From assembly GCA_000697475.1 (NCBI GenBank), contig JNEU01000777.1, positions 124,001 through 188,000 of the forward strand: a stretch of DNA of 64,000 nt, written 5' to 3'. Source of the DNA: Lichtheimia corymbifera B2541. Its lineage: Eukaryota > Mucoromycota > Mucoromycetes > Mucorales > Lichtheimiaceae. Positions within the stretch are counted from its first letter, which is position 1. The number at the start of each line of letters is the position of its first letter. The position numbers and the translations under genes were made by a program. Under the pieces are notes generated by a model. It was not told the origin of the DNA and did not search any database. It saw only the letters and a list, made by a program, of their open reading frames with translations. Below are positions 1 through 10,812 of this stretch, in pieces.

Positions 1-700
1 GAGTATTCCAATAGCATCCATGGCTGTCAGGCACCTTTCACCAAAATATAACCCATGTTGCCAATCCCATCCAATCCATCATCATCCTCAGAGGAATCCA
101 CGTAAAATGATCCATCGTTTCTGCTGCCCGCGCGACACGTAACCAGAGCAACATTCCAGGATATCTCGTCACTGCACTTGATTGCATCCATCCATAAAAT
201 CCACTATGTTGGTCGAAGATAGCCATGTGATCGCTGCTGGTATGCTCCCTTCTCCATCCAACTGTTGATCAATCCGTTCTTGCTCATTTTCTTCCATCGC
301 ACATCAACCAGGTGAGATTGCTTGTATTGCGGCGTACTCGATAGCTGATATGACATCTCATCCATTGGAATTCTTAACACAAGCTGCGGGAAGTAACTTG
401 AGACATCGAAGCAAAGATCTTGATAATAGCAACAGCTGTATGTTTGGTCGCGGCAGAGAAGTGTGCAAGAGCGTGTGTTGTAGTAGAGTGACGAGGTTGT
501 GAACGCTGTTTGAGACAATGGAATAAAGACCTTGCTAATAGTAACTGCTGGAATGAATGCTGTTATGTTTGATTGTGGCAGAGGAGTGTGCAAGAGAAGA
601 CGTGGTGTCAAGAAACGCGGGTGTTGTAGTGGGGTGCACACCATGCACTTGCCCATTTAGCCGAAGATAATCAGATCAAGACAGTTGTAGGATTGACATG
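1..700 (-). pseudogene. Copy A: decayed fragment of a dispersed gene family
   Basis: Coding-like sequence on the minus strand matches 24768-25750 (copy B) in the same orientation, about 24.8 kb apart. One matching stretch carries an acidic EDDDGLDG motif (near 60-120) preceded by a GWMDAIKCS-like segment; copy B reads GWIYAIKCS and EDDDGLDG. Another (about 430-600) contains an internal duplication of a segment reading LAH-SA-TKH. The matching peptides lie in different frames and are interrupted by stops, so this copy looks broken. It runs off the left edge of the window. The product and function are not recognised. Confidence 0.5.
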
Positions 701-894
701 ATGGGTTGAAGCAGGACAATCGTTTGCAGTTGTAGTTGTACTTGAATGGGGCAACAGTTGGGAATGGGAGGAGGAAGAGGGAAGAAGCTCAAAGTGGAAG
801 AGGTGGAAATTAAATTGGTCAGGCACAGTCAGACTAAACTATGCACACTGTAAATGAATCCATGACCGTGATTGCCTCTCTCAAACCTGAAATT

Positions 895-1725
895 TGCACA
901 CAAGATGCTCTTGGTCATGCTGATCAACTTTGTATTAATAAAGAAGCCATACTTCATTTACAAATTTTGAATGGGAGGGTATAATGTGGGGTTTACTATG
1001 ATGGTCGGAAATTGGGAAAGCGCCGGATTTATGAAAATGCCATTTAGTATGAGTAAACTTGGGATCGCCCATTCCGAACATGAAACTTGGTAAGAAGGTT
1101 CTCTGCGTCATGCTGATCAACTCCATTCATTTAAAAACCGTACATTTCATTATGATGTTACAATGAATCGGGCGGTCCAAATTTAGGAGAGACGACGGAC
1201 GGACGGAACGCAAGTAGGGTGCATAGTGCACACCCCCGCGGTTGTCCACCTCCATCCTGAAATTTGTGTCATACGGTGGGCCTCGACGTGCTGATCAACT
1301 CCATTCAATTAAAAGTCGCAGGCTTTATTGTGAGAAATAAAATGGGGGCGTCCGACGATAAACGGACGTGCATATATATAGGGTGGGCGGCCCCATGACT
1401 CGAGATTCCCTTTCTCAAAGATGAAACTTTCACACAAGATGCTCTTGGACATGCTGATCATTTTCGTTCTCATAAAGCCCTCATGCTTCATTTGAAAATA
1501 TTGAATGGGAGGGTGTACTGTAGAGTTTACTATGAAGGACGGAAATTCCGTACCCGTCCAAAATCATGAAATGTCAGTTAGAATGAATAACCTTGAGATT
1601 CCCCATTTCGAACATGAAACTCGGTCAGGACATTGTCTGTGTTATGCTGATCATCTCCATTCATTTAAAAACCATTTGCTTCATTGTGAACCGTTGAATG
1701 GGAGGGTACAAAATGGAGAACGGAC
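895..1725. repeat. Five diverged repeat units of ~160-195 bases
   Basis: A core reading roughly ACACAAGATGCTCTTGGACA, then TGCTGATCA, then CATTTGAAAA and TTGAATGGGAGGGT recurs with its TGCTGATCA motif near 917, 1110, 1289, 1451 and 1641. The spacing is 193, 179, 162 and 190 bases. The same array with nearly the same spacing lies beside copy B at 25850-26480. The units are diverged, so the array is old. No coding function is apparent. Confidence 0.7.
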
Positions 1726-1729
1726 CTGA

Positions 1730-2492
1730 ATATAGGTAGTGTGGATGGTCCAAGAGCTTGATTACTTATCTCGCACAGGGCTTATCATCTTATTATTATT
1801 GGGGAAGGACCTACCATTCATCCAATACCTGCAGCATTGACCTTTCAAGTCTTGCTCTCATCAGTGGAGGGATTTTATGAACACAAACTTCGGGATGATG
1901 CATATAATTCGAGGATATAATGAACCAAGAGCTGCATATGTAATCAACAGTCGACATTACCCAATACAGGCAGGTGACAATATGCACCCAAAATCAAACA
2001 ACAATGACATCAATCCAGTGTATCAAAACACTCTCTGTGGTCATATCTTCTACATGGCTAACACAAGGAGGATTGCCATTATCATCAGGCTATCTATTAT
2101 GCCTGCAATTGCGGTATATGTACAATCCGCGTGGTCAAGCACTGTAAGCAGCAGCATCTTATCAACGACCCAAACTGTGCCCTTTTATTCAGTATTCCTT
2201 CCCATTGGTTCCTTATTGTTCCATATGGATTGAGCACAATATTAAGCCATTCTCTTCCAAACGATTACTTGTATTAAACATACAATGAATGATGAACTTC
2301 ATATGACATGAATAAGGGTACCGCTAATGTACTAGAGTGGGTGGTGAACGGAGTGTGATAACATGAGGGGCACTGGTGTAGTAGTCAAGCAAGCAGCTGG
2401 CTCGAGAGTTGATTTGCCGGACGAGAATTTTTATGGAAGAGCGAACTTTTTCACCCCACCTCCGCTTGTTGCACTACTTGCTCGATTATACA
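1730..2492. other. Intergenic, no convincing gene
   Basis: Between the repeat tail and HAS1 there is one ATG-initiated 118-codon frame (1877-2233). It matches nothing I know, has biased composition and no clear promoter, so I do not call it a gene. The last 100 bases before 2493 are likely the HAS1 promoter and leader. Confidence 0.5.
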
Positions 2493-4357
2493 ATGGCCAG
2501 CAATTTAGTAGAGAAGAAGCGTAAACGCACTCACCAAACCAAGGCCAACAAGAAGAAGCAGCAGGTTGACAAGGGAAAGCCCAAGCAATTCGAGGAGGAA
2601 GCAACCGAGATTGCCGACGAAGGTGAAGAGATCGTAGCCGAAGAACAAGATCAGGAGCAGATCGATGACAGCAACGACGAAGAGAGTTCTGAATCCCCTT
2701 CAACAAACGAGAATGAGTCGACATTGGAAGAAGGTAGTGTCAATCAAGTGAGATCGAGGATCGTAGTGCTTATTGTGAATATATGTCCTTAGGAGACAAG
2801 GCCATTGGTTTCAACTTTGAAAGCCTTGATATCAGTGACAAGACGAAGAATGGTATCAAGGAGATGGGTTTTACAAAGATGACTGAGGTGCAAGCTCGTA
2901 CGATTCCACCCTTGATGGCTGGTCGTGATGTGTTGGGTGCTGCAAAGACTGGTTCTGGCAAGACTTTGGCCATGTTGATTCCTGCTATTGAAATGTTGTA
3001 CAAGCTCAAGTTCAAGCCAAGAAATGGTAAAGTGAATAGTGTGTGAGTGATTACTGGCATGGATGATTAACGTTTGTATGGATCATGATCAGGCACTGGT
3101 GTCATTGTGGTGTCTCCTACTCGTGAGCTTGCATTGCAGATCTTTGGTGTCGCTCGTGAATTGATGAAGTACCACCAGCACACATTCGGCATTGTTATTG
3201 GTGGCGCCAACAGAAGAGCCGAGGCTGATAAGCTTGTTAAGGGTGTCAACCTTCTCATTGCCACACCAGGTCGTCTTCTCGATCATTTGCAAAATACCCG
3301 TGGTTTCGTATACAAGAATCTCAAAGCTTTGGTCATTGATGAAGCTGATCGTATCTTGGAAATCGGTTTCGAAGAGGAAATGCGTCAGATTGTCCGTATC
3401 TTGCCCAAGGAACGCCAAACTATGCTCTTCTCGGCTACACAAACTACCAAGGTCACGGATCTTGCTCGTATCTCGCTCAAAAAAGGACCAATGTATATCA
3501 ATGTGGATGAAAAGAAGGATACATCGACTGCTGAAGGCTTAGAACAAGGCTATGTCGTGTGTGACTCTGACAAGCGTTTCCTATTGCTCTTTACCTTCTT
3601 GAGGAAGAACTCCAAAAAGAAAATCATTGTCTTCTTCTCCAGCTGCAACTCTGTCAAATACCACGCTGAATTGCTGAATTATATTGATGTGCCAGTGCTT
3701 GAATTGCACGTAAGTATTTGAGTGGGAAGGTGATTATGATTGGAGCAAAGAGCTAAACATGGTATCGTGTTTGATAGGGTAAACAAAAGCAACAAAAACG
3801 TACGGCTACCTTTTTCGAGTTCTGCAATGCTGATAGGGGCATTTTGTTGTGCACGGATGTTGCTGCACGTGGATTGGATATTCCTGCAGTTGATTGGATT
3901 GTACAATTTGACCCTCCAGATGATCCCCGTGATTACATTCACCGTGTCGGTCGAACAGCTCGTGCTGGTGGACAAGGCAAGAGTTTGTTGTTTTTGCTTC
4001 CAAGCGAGCTCGGATTTTTGCGTTATCTCAAGAATGCCAAAGTTCCCCTTAACGAATATCAGTTCCCCACCAACAAGATTGCCAATGTGCAGAGCCAGGT
4101 AATATTGAATGGAATCATTTGCTTTATGTTACCATATCCTAACGTCGCATGTATAGCTTGAGAAGCTGGTGGAAAAGAATTACTACTTGAACCAATCTGC
4201 TCGCGATGGCTTCCGTTCTTATCTTCAAGCATATCAAGCATTCAGTCTCAAAAAGATCTTTAACGTCAACAGCCTCGATCTTGTCAAGGTCGGCAAATCG
4301 TTTGGTTTCAGCGTTCCTCCCAAAGTCAACCTTAGCATCCAAGCATCTAGAAAGTAA
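2493..4357 (+). CDS. HAS1: ATP-dependent RNA helicase HAS1 (DDX18-like)
   Basis: DEAD-box helicase that, in the known family, acts in the nucleolus in 60S and 40S ribosome biogenesis. Five exons: 2493-2733, 2793-3026, 3093-3709, 3778-4098, 4157-4357, giving 537 residues. The order is a charged N-terminal extension (about 1-80, Lys-rich then Glu-rich), the Q-motif region, motif I AKTGSGKT (about 131-138), PTREL, ATPGR, DEAD (about 241-244), SAT, then in the C-terminal lobe TDVAARGLD and HRVGRTAR. The tail after the helicase core ([15 protein letters not shown]...) is the DUF4217-type extension typical of HAS1/DDX18. I chose ATG 2493 because it opens the [12 protein letters not shown] basic stretch; an in-frame ATG at 2433 is possible. 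The length is normal for the family. All introns are GT-AG and 58-69 bases long. Confidence 0.95.
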
Positions 4358-4765
4358 TAATAAAAGCATCCATCTTGTAATTCATTCAGCGAGTCCCCTT
4401 TTGTGGAGTTTCAACTTGACTACAACCTGTCGTTTTCTTTCATGCACATCATGACAACAAGTGGTGATAGACAAAGACCTGCCAATGCATATAGGCTTAA
4501 CAAACACACACGCAGTAACAGGCTACAGACATGATCACTATCATTGCCTGCTTTTTTTCTTAATGGTATCAAGGACCTAGCTACAGATAGACACGCGACA
4601 TGTTGCCCTTGGCAACCACCCCACCAAGTGAGTGCACCTTGTTTATGCAATCTCCTCACTTCCCGCTACATGCAACAATAAAATGTACCCATTTTTTAAC
4701 TTTAAATCTCATCTCTCTTTCTTCTCTTTGATCTTTATCTTCTCCCATCCCTCCAACCCCAAAAC
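4358..4765 (+). promoter_or_regulatory. HAS1 3' end and THI6 upstream region
   Basis: The roughly 400 bases between HAS1 and THI6 hold the HAS1 3' UTR and a CT-rich stretch just before the THI6 start (about 4708-4750), a common leader feature in these fungi. I looked for the conserved pieces of a TPP riboswitch, which controls some fungal thiamine genes, and did not find them. Confidence 0.4.
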
Positions 4766-6574
4766 ATGGCACATAAATCTGTCGACTATTCTTTGTATCT
4801 TGTGACCGATAGCAACCTTGTGCCCGAAGGTACTACTTTGCTCAACCAAATCGAACGTGCTTTGGAAGGTGGCGTTACTATTGTTCAGCTTCGAGAAAAG
4901 AATCTCGACACGGGTCCATTCATTGAGCTGGCTCGTCAAGTGCAACAAATCACGCGCAAGTTCAATGTACCACTGTTAATCAATGACCGTCTCGATGTCG
5001 CTTTGGCTGTGGACGCTGACGGTGTTCATATTGGACAAGACGATATGCCTATGCGTCAAGCGCGTCAACTCCTTGGTCCCAAAAAGATAATTGGTGTATC
5101 TGTCAACACGGTCGAAGAAGCCAAGGATGCCATCCGAGCGGGTGCTGATTATCTTGGCGTGGGTGCTGTTTGGGACACGAGTACTAAGAAGCTTACCAAC
5201 AAGACATTGGGTATTGAAGGCACCAAACGTATGTGTGCGTGTGTATCACTAGCATTTTGAGTCATTAATTTCCTCCCTCCGACCTTTGTTTAGATATTCT
5301 TGATTCCATTGATCCGATTCCTGCCGTAGCCATCGGTGGCATCAAACTCGAGAATGCTCAAGATTTAATGAAAGGTGCCAATCGCCTTGCTGGCTTGGCT
5401 ATTGTCTCTGCTATTATTGCATCCTCCGATCCCAAAGCAACATGCATCGATTTTAACAAGATCATTCGTGGATGTCTTGCTCAAGCTCCAAAGACAACTG
5501 ATTCTGCTCAGGAGGCACGTCAATTTGCTATCCAAGCTGCCAAGAATGTCAGAGCTGTGGGTCCTATGGTGCATCACATTACAAGTAAGCTTATACTTTT
5601 TTCCCTCCCTATCCCTTATTTACCCGACCCTTCCCCCACCCCATGTAGACTATGTCGTGATCAATGATAACGCCAATGCCACCTTGGCCGTGGGTGCATC
5701 TCCTATCATGTCCACCAATTTCGAGGAACTCAAGGACTTGGCTGCTGTGAATGGTGCTATGGTACTCAATATGGGCACTCTCAATAATATCCAGACCATG
5801 TTTGCTGCTGCTCACGCCAACTTTGAACGAGGAAACCCTGTCATTTTTGATCCTGTTGGTGCTGGTGCCACCCAATTCCGAAGAACGACTACTCAACGTT
5901 TCCTCAACGAGTGTGATTTGACGGTGATCAAGGGTAACGGAGGCGAGATCTTATCTATGGCTGGCCGTGGTGGTGCTTCTCGTGGTGTCGATTCAGTCGG
6001 TGATAATGGTGGTGAAGAAAATGCAGTCGCAGCTGTCAAGGAACTTGCACGAAAGAATGGTAAAAGATAGGATATTGCTTTATTATCATTGCTCTAATAA
6101 TCGTATTCTTTATAGGTTGCGTGGTGGCAATGACAGGTCCCATCGATTATGTTTCGGATGGTGAACGTGTATATGCTATTGAGAATGGTGACCCCCTTTT
6201 GGCCTGTATCACTGGAAGTGGATGCATGGTATCATCTATTGTAGGATGCTTCACGGCTGGTAAGTTCCTTCATGCAATGGATTGAGCACATGCATGACTC
6301 AATTGAATATTCTTTTTCAACAGCCAATCGAAACGATTACTTGCTCGCCACTGTTGCAGCGTAAGTTTGATGATCCAAGTAATGCCTATCTTCCTATGCT
6401 TACCATCTTTATTACAGCATTCTCACGGTGACCATTGCTTCGGAGCTAGCTGTCAGACGCAATGAAGTCAGAGGACCAGGCACTTTTCGATCTGCACTCA
6501 TTGACGAGCTTTACAATGTCACCAATGATACCAGCCTTATTGCAGAACACGCCAAAGTTAGAGTCATTCAATAA
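4766..6574 (+). CDS. THI6: Bifunctional thiamine-phosphate synthase / hydroxyethylthiazole kinase
   Basis: Thiamine biosynthesis. The N-terminal half joins the pyrimidine and thiazole phosphates into thiamine phosphate; the C-terminal half phosphorylates hydroxyethylthiazole. Six exons: 4766-5228, 5294-5584, 5649-6059, 6116-6259, 6324-6360, 6418-6574, giving 500 residues. The TMP-synthase part (about 1-230) shows TIVQLREKNLDT, LLINDRLDVALAVDADGVHIGQDD and the phosphate-binding AIGGI. The kinase part shows NDNANATLAVGASPIMS, GNPVIFDPVGAGAT, KGNGGEI and ACITGSGCM, the last being the catalytic-site region of ThiM-type kinases. The fused arrangement is the normal fungal THI6. The fifth exon is only 37 bases. 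Frames close exactly across all introns. Confidence 0.95.
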
Positions 6575-6657
6575 GTCATCTTTTGTACATCTTCCCCCCT
6601 CCCCTCCCACCTTGATGGTATAATAACACCAAAAGCCTCCACAAAAATACACCTTAG

Positions 6658-6677
6658 TTTTTTTTTTTTTTTTTTTT
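6658..6677 (+). repeat. T20 homopolymer
   Basis: A run of 20 T residues lies between the THI6 3' end and the eS30 promoter region. It could be a poly-dT promoter element of the downstream ribosomal protein gene, or the complement of a short poly(A) remnant; nothing else supports either reading. Confidence 0.5.
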
Positions 6678-6838
6678 CAATCATCAATCATCAATTTCAG
6701 TGCGAAAGGGGGATTGTCTGTGCATGAGAGCGGGATCAAGCGGGTTTATTGGGAGATGATATTGTGGCTTGGTGTCAGTCTCAAAGTGAATCGTGACCGA
6801 AGTTTCCAGGTGCTCTCTCTTTTTTCACTCAAACAAAA

Positions 6839-7178
6839 ATGGTACGCACCCCTCACGAATGCTCCATTGCCAATGGCTTTTTTTTATTGACTGATTCAAT
6901 ATTATTATAGGGTAAAGTCCACGGTTCGCTCGCCCGTGCTGGTAAGGTCAAGTCTCAAACCCCCAAGGTTGCCAAGCAAGAAAAGAAGAAGTCTTTGACT
7001 GGCCGTGCCAAGAAGAGACAAGTGTACAAGTAAGTTTGTTTCTTTACTCCTATCGTCTTCGATATACACGTCAAAGATACTAATGAATGTATGTTTTAAT
7101 AGCCGTCGTTTCGTCAACGTTACCACTGCCATTGGTGGCAAGCGTAGAATGAACCCTGCCCCTACCCAGGGTCCTTAA
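6839..7178 (+). CDS. RPS30: 40S ribosomal protein eS30
   Basis: Small basic protein of the 40S subunit. Three exons: 6839-6841 (the ATG alone), 6911-7029 and 7103-7178, giving 65 residues. The protein reads M then [20 protein letters not shown], a [12 protein letters not shown] basic centre and [18 protein letters not shown] near the end, all diagnostic of eS30. The start-codon-only first exon is common in fungal ribosomal protein genes and explains why no ATG precedes the main frame. There is no ubiquitin-like (FUBI) fusion at the N-terminus, unlike animal FAU. Length fits the family (about 60-65). Confidence 0.95.
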
Positions 7179-7332
7179 ACAGCGAACAGCAACAATAGTG
7201 GATTCAATTTCATCTATATATGTGATTCTCTTGTTTAATGTACATTTGTCGATTCTTTCATATTCTCTAAGCGGTATATAATCCTAAGACAACGAGGTGA
7301 TAAATGGTGGATGGGGAAGGAATGGATAAGGT

Positions 7333-7357
7333 ATATATATATGTGTGTGTGTGTGTA
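7333..7357. repeat. (TA)n(TG)n microsatellite
   Basis: A short TA run passes directly into a TG run just beyond the 3' end of the Q/N-rich gene that reads toward it from the other strand. It has no evident function and probably sits in the 3' UTR of that gene. Confidence 0.7.
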
Positions 7358-7366
7358 TAAAAAGAG

Positions 7367-8932
7367 CTATGAATGGGTGTGATGAGTACTCTGGGTGGTA
7401 TTATCCTGTTGTTGTTGTGATTGTTGTTGTTGGATGAAGGACGAAGAAGAAGAAGTAGAAGTAGTAATAGTAGCAGTAGCAGTGGGGATTGGATGGGGAG
7501 GATGAGGAAGGGTGGAAGGATGAAGTTGTTGAACAATAGCCATGACTTGTTGCATTGCTTGCCTTGATAATTCTAGCTGTAAGCACTTGTACATTTCAAC
7601 AAGATCCATGCCGATGCCCTGCAACACACGCGAATCTTGATGATATCCCAGTTTGGCATTGTTTGTGACATCTTCGTAGAATTGCTGACCAACACGGCTC
7701 AAATGGCCACATAATTGATGCACTGCAACAGTGGCAAATGGTGCTGCTGATCCTGCTCGCTTGTCATGTCCACGCATCAATCCAAATAAATGCGGGTGGT
7801 AAGGTGTCCTGGGTTTAAGCATATCAGGCCATTGCCATGGTGCCGGTATAAATGATGGTGTTGGTATGGTACCAATGATAGGCTGTTGTTGGCTGTTGTT
7901 GTTGTTGTTGTTGCATGAACGCTTATCAGCATGTTGATCATTGTCATGGTTCTCATTGCGTTCTTGGCATGCATCACTACTGTCTTCTTCTTGTTCCTCG
8001 TCACTGGGATACCATATAAAAGATCTCGTTATAGTACCGGTCGTTAAGCGAAATGGTGTCACTTTGTGTTCAGCTGTTGCCATGGTAATGGGTGTATTGT
8101 TGCTGTGATGGCCATTGCTGCTGTTGTTGTTGTTGTTGTGATTGTTGTTTGTGAGTGGATAGAAAACCTTGCTGTAGAATTGGCGTAATTTGGCTGCAAG
8201 TGCAGTAGGTCGAGCCATTTGACGTTGAGCTTCCAACTGTTCCAAATTTTGCTGAGCATTCTGCATAAAGATACGTGCAAAACGCTGACATACGCCTGCA
8301 ATCGTTTTTTCCTGTTCTTCTCGAGATATCTGCCTGCATTCAAATACGATTTGTCGAGTGCCAATCCAACGTCGTCCAAGGCCTAAACGTGCATAGTTGT
8401 GCCGATCGACTGTTGCCAAGTACATGCCTTGCTGCTCTCGATTGACATCGCTCGTCCGACTTGCCAGCAGTGAAATGACGACGCTCTCCACATGCTCAGG
8501 ACCGTTTCGCCAAACGTGATGCAAGTTCGCAATGTCTCCAAGAAGCCGTGTGAATACAGCGTGTTCAGCTGTTTTGTCTTCATAGTCTTGACTCAACTCA
8601 TGCCATGATATCAATAAATCCTCAGCTTGTAAAGAAGTCAGGGACCGAATGTGCCGTTGACGGCAAGCTGTTTCGTACAATTCAAGCATTTCAAGCGCTG
8701 TCATTGTCAATGTGTGCCGTAGACTATCTGCATTGGTATTGCCAATAAGACCAACTACTGGAATAAAACGCTGGACCTGCTGCATAGTTTGCTGAATGTG
8801 ATATAGCTGCGAACGACTGGCCACCTCCTGGTCAATGCAAAACTGTTGTTGGGCGTTCGAACAAAATATGCGCAAGAGCTCGTCGAGTTCATCATACAGC
8901 TTGTGAGTTACTGGATCCTCTTCTTCGCTCAT
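7367..8932 (-). CDS. Unrecognised Q/N-rich protein, intronless
   Basis: A single uninterrupted frame of 521 codons starting MSEEEDPVTHKLYDELDELL. I do not recognise the family. Residues about 1-270 look like a folded, mostly helical domain with a conserved-looking stretch GMYLATVDRHNYARLGLGRR. Residues about 270-400 are low complexity (Asn, His, Ser and Asp/Glu runs). Residues about 400-475 look folded again (FATVAVHQLCGHLSRVGQQF, then GIGMDLVEMYK), and the last 45 are Pro/Thr/Ser/Gln-rich. No signal peptide or membrane segment is seen. Codon use and the long open frame against a repeat-rich DNA background support a real gene. It converges on eS30. No function is proposed. Confidence 0.75.
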   Translation of the reverse strand: MSEEEDPVTHKLYDELDELLRIFCSNAQQQFCIDQEVASRSQLYHIQQTMQQVQRFIPVVGLIGNTNADSLRHTLTMTALEMLELYETACRQRHIRSLTSLQAEDLLISWHELSQDYEDKTAEHAVFTRLLGDIANLHHVWRNGPEHVESVVISLLASRTSDVNREQQGMYLATVDRHNYARLGLGRRWIGTRQIVFECRQISREEQEKTIAGVCQRFARIFMQNAQQNLEQLEAQRQMARPTALAAKLRQFYSKVFYPLTNNNHNNNNNSSNGHHSNNTPITMATAEHKVTPFRLTTGTITRSFIWYPSDEEQEEDSSDACQERNENHDNDQHADKRSCNNNNNNSQQQPIIGTIPTPSFIPAPWQWPDMLKPRTPYHPHLFGLMRGHDKRAGSAAPFATVAVHQLCGHLSRVGQQFYEDVTNNAKLGYHQDSRVLQGIGMDLVEMYKCLQLELSRQAMQQVMAIVQQLHPSTLPHPPHPIPTATATITTSTSSSSSFIQQQQSQQQQDNTTQSTHHTHS

Positions 8933-10320
8933 TGATGCTGGTTGGGTGGGATAATGTAAGGGAAACAGAAAGAAAAAAAGACAAAGGGCGCTGAACCCCT
9001 TATGGTACGTTAAGAACGAGTGGCGAAACAGAGAAGGGGACTAGGATGGTTGATAAAAAAAACAAAGAGATACTACTCGTCGTCGACGACAACGACAACA
9101 ACAACAACAAAGGATATAAAAAGCAAGCCGTCCACTTCTGGATGATCCTAATGTGGAAGAAAAAGAAATGGGAAAAGAAAGAACACATACACACTTGTAT
9201 CATCCAAACAATGGGATATTTTAGGCAGGCGGCAAGCTTCGTGTCGAAGGGAGAAGCGCCGCCTTCTTGTCAGAATAACGACGCTTGGTTACACCACCCA
9301 ATGTAAATGGTCTCTCTCTTTCTCTGATTATGCTACCGTCGATTATCCATTTCTGTCCCCTCCTTATTGTCTTTTGCACTTAAAACTAGCTTGGCATGTA
9401 GTATAGTAAATGGCTCATCAATAAGCATCAAAAATAAAGGGATGGGGATTTCCCAGCACGAGATGATGAAACAAACCGATATTTGCCCAATATATAAGAA
9501 TCGGTTTGCATGCATGCAGGTACATGTACAGGGCAAAGCTTTTGCTCAGCATAGAATCGTCGCTGCTCCTTATTCCAGCACAAAAGAAAATATGCTATCC
9601 ATCACAGCAGCATTATTTACCTTTCCCATCTCATCCTGTTGTTGCAGGATAAAGTGGAGCGACAAGGCAAAGAGGGGGCTGTTGTTGCTGATTGTTACAG
9701 CCTAGAATGTTTCGAATAATGATCGACTACCCCACCAAATAAGCCCAGCGTCTCATTATCCTTGAAATTGATTGTTCCCAGGGAATCATCCCACACTCTA
9801 ATATAATCTCCATGTTGAAAAGATGCAATGTCATGTGCATAATTACATGGCAATGTCCGTTTACTGCATATATGTATGTCCACCCGAAATACGAAAACCA
9901 ATTATATGGCCCCCCTGAATACTCATCTCTACAACAGCAGCTCGTGGTGGCTCTAACAACGCCTCCGTGTTTCTAGATTACAGTATAATAGCCTTTCAAG
10001 TATATAATTGTGCATCATAACTAGCTCATGGGGGATCAAACATGTGTTATATATATACAATATGCAAGTCTGTTTTCTGTGCTTGGCTTTTGGGTTGCAT
10101 TGGGTCTAGACAAGAATAAATCGAGATGATTGTGAATAATTTCTCCTATGTTATACCATGCACCTACGAGGAGAAGAAGAGGAGGAGGGAGAAAAAGAGC
10201 CAACTTGCGATCAAAAAAATGACCAGCAATGACCCGATGGTGATGTCAGATAGGACAATCATACTTGTTGGCTATTTTTTTGTTGATCATTGAATCATTG
10301 CAACCTGTTTCATCCAAGAG
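8933..10320. other. Gene-poor stretch
   Basis: Upstream region of the Q/N-rich gene, then about 1.2 kb without a supportable gene. A minus-strand frame at 9695-9901 contains a plausible peptide (GDYIRVWDDSLGTINF) but has no start or exon context and may be a gene or transposon remnant. Confidence 0.4.
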
Positions 10321-10326
10321 TGCCTA

Positions 10327-10640
10327 GGCTGGATACATCACATGCGGTGGTGTCATAGAATCTTTCATGCCTGCGGATGCTTTCTTTATGCAGATGACGC
10401 ACATATGACTACCCTGAGATGAATTAGTGGATCCAAAAGAGCAGCAACAACAAGATCGTGTCACAGCAAAACACCGCATACATACCCGCCAATTGTGCTT
10501 CGTGTGTAGCTTATATGTCGTACCACAACTTATATACCTGTCGCACACTTGCCATTGGTTACGTTTGTGACAAAATATGGATATAACGTTAATATTTCGC
10601 GCGAAGACAACAAAGAGGGCATCAAGGTTCGTAAGTAAAT
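10327..10640 (-). other. Possible cysteine-rich zinc-finger exon (FYVE-like spacing)
   Basis: An open frame on the minus strand without an in-frame ATG, ending at a stop near 10327. It reads CDRYISCGTTYKLHTKHNW, then RVCMRC, then SCCCCSFG and MCVICI. The Cys pairs follow roughly C-x6-C, 14 residues, C-x2-C, 6 residues, C-x2-C, 13 residues, C-x2-C, which resembles FYVE-type fingers, but the usual RHHCR core is absent. It would be the last exon of a gene whose upstream exons I could not place, or a remnant. The low-complexity CCCC weakens the case. Confidence 0.25.
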
Positions 10641-10794
10641 GTTAATCAAGCGAATGCCAATTCAATTCGCATGGTGTGTGTATGCCAATGTTGCATGAAA
10701 TCAAGCTGGTAGCAGCTCTTCTACTACATCCACAACGTCATTGCTGGCAAGCATCATGTTCTTTGTCAAGAGTTTTTTCCCTAATAAGGATACA

Positions 10795-10812
10795 CACACA
10801 CACACACACACA
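10795..10812. repeat. (CA)n microsatellite
   Basis: A short CA repeat inside a gene-free region. Confidence 0.8.

Noticed and set aside
895..1725. CRISPR-like array
   Set aside because: Units are ~160-195 bases, diverged and without uniform short repeats and spacers; the genome is eukaryotic.
4358..4765. TPP riboswitch before THI6
   Set aside because: The conserved CTGAGA and pairing elements of the riboswitch are not present, and the THI6 introns look ordinary.
9367..9705. 112-codon plus-strand frame
   Set aside because: Low-complexity, no domain and no promoter or splice context; opposite frames are equally open.
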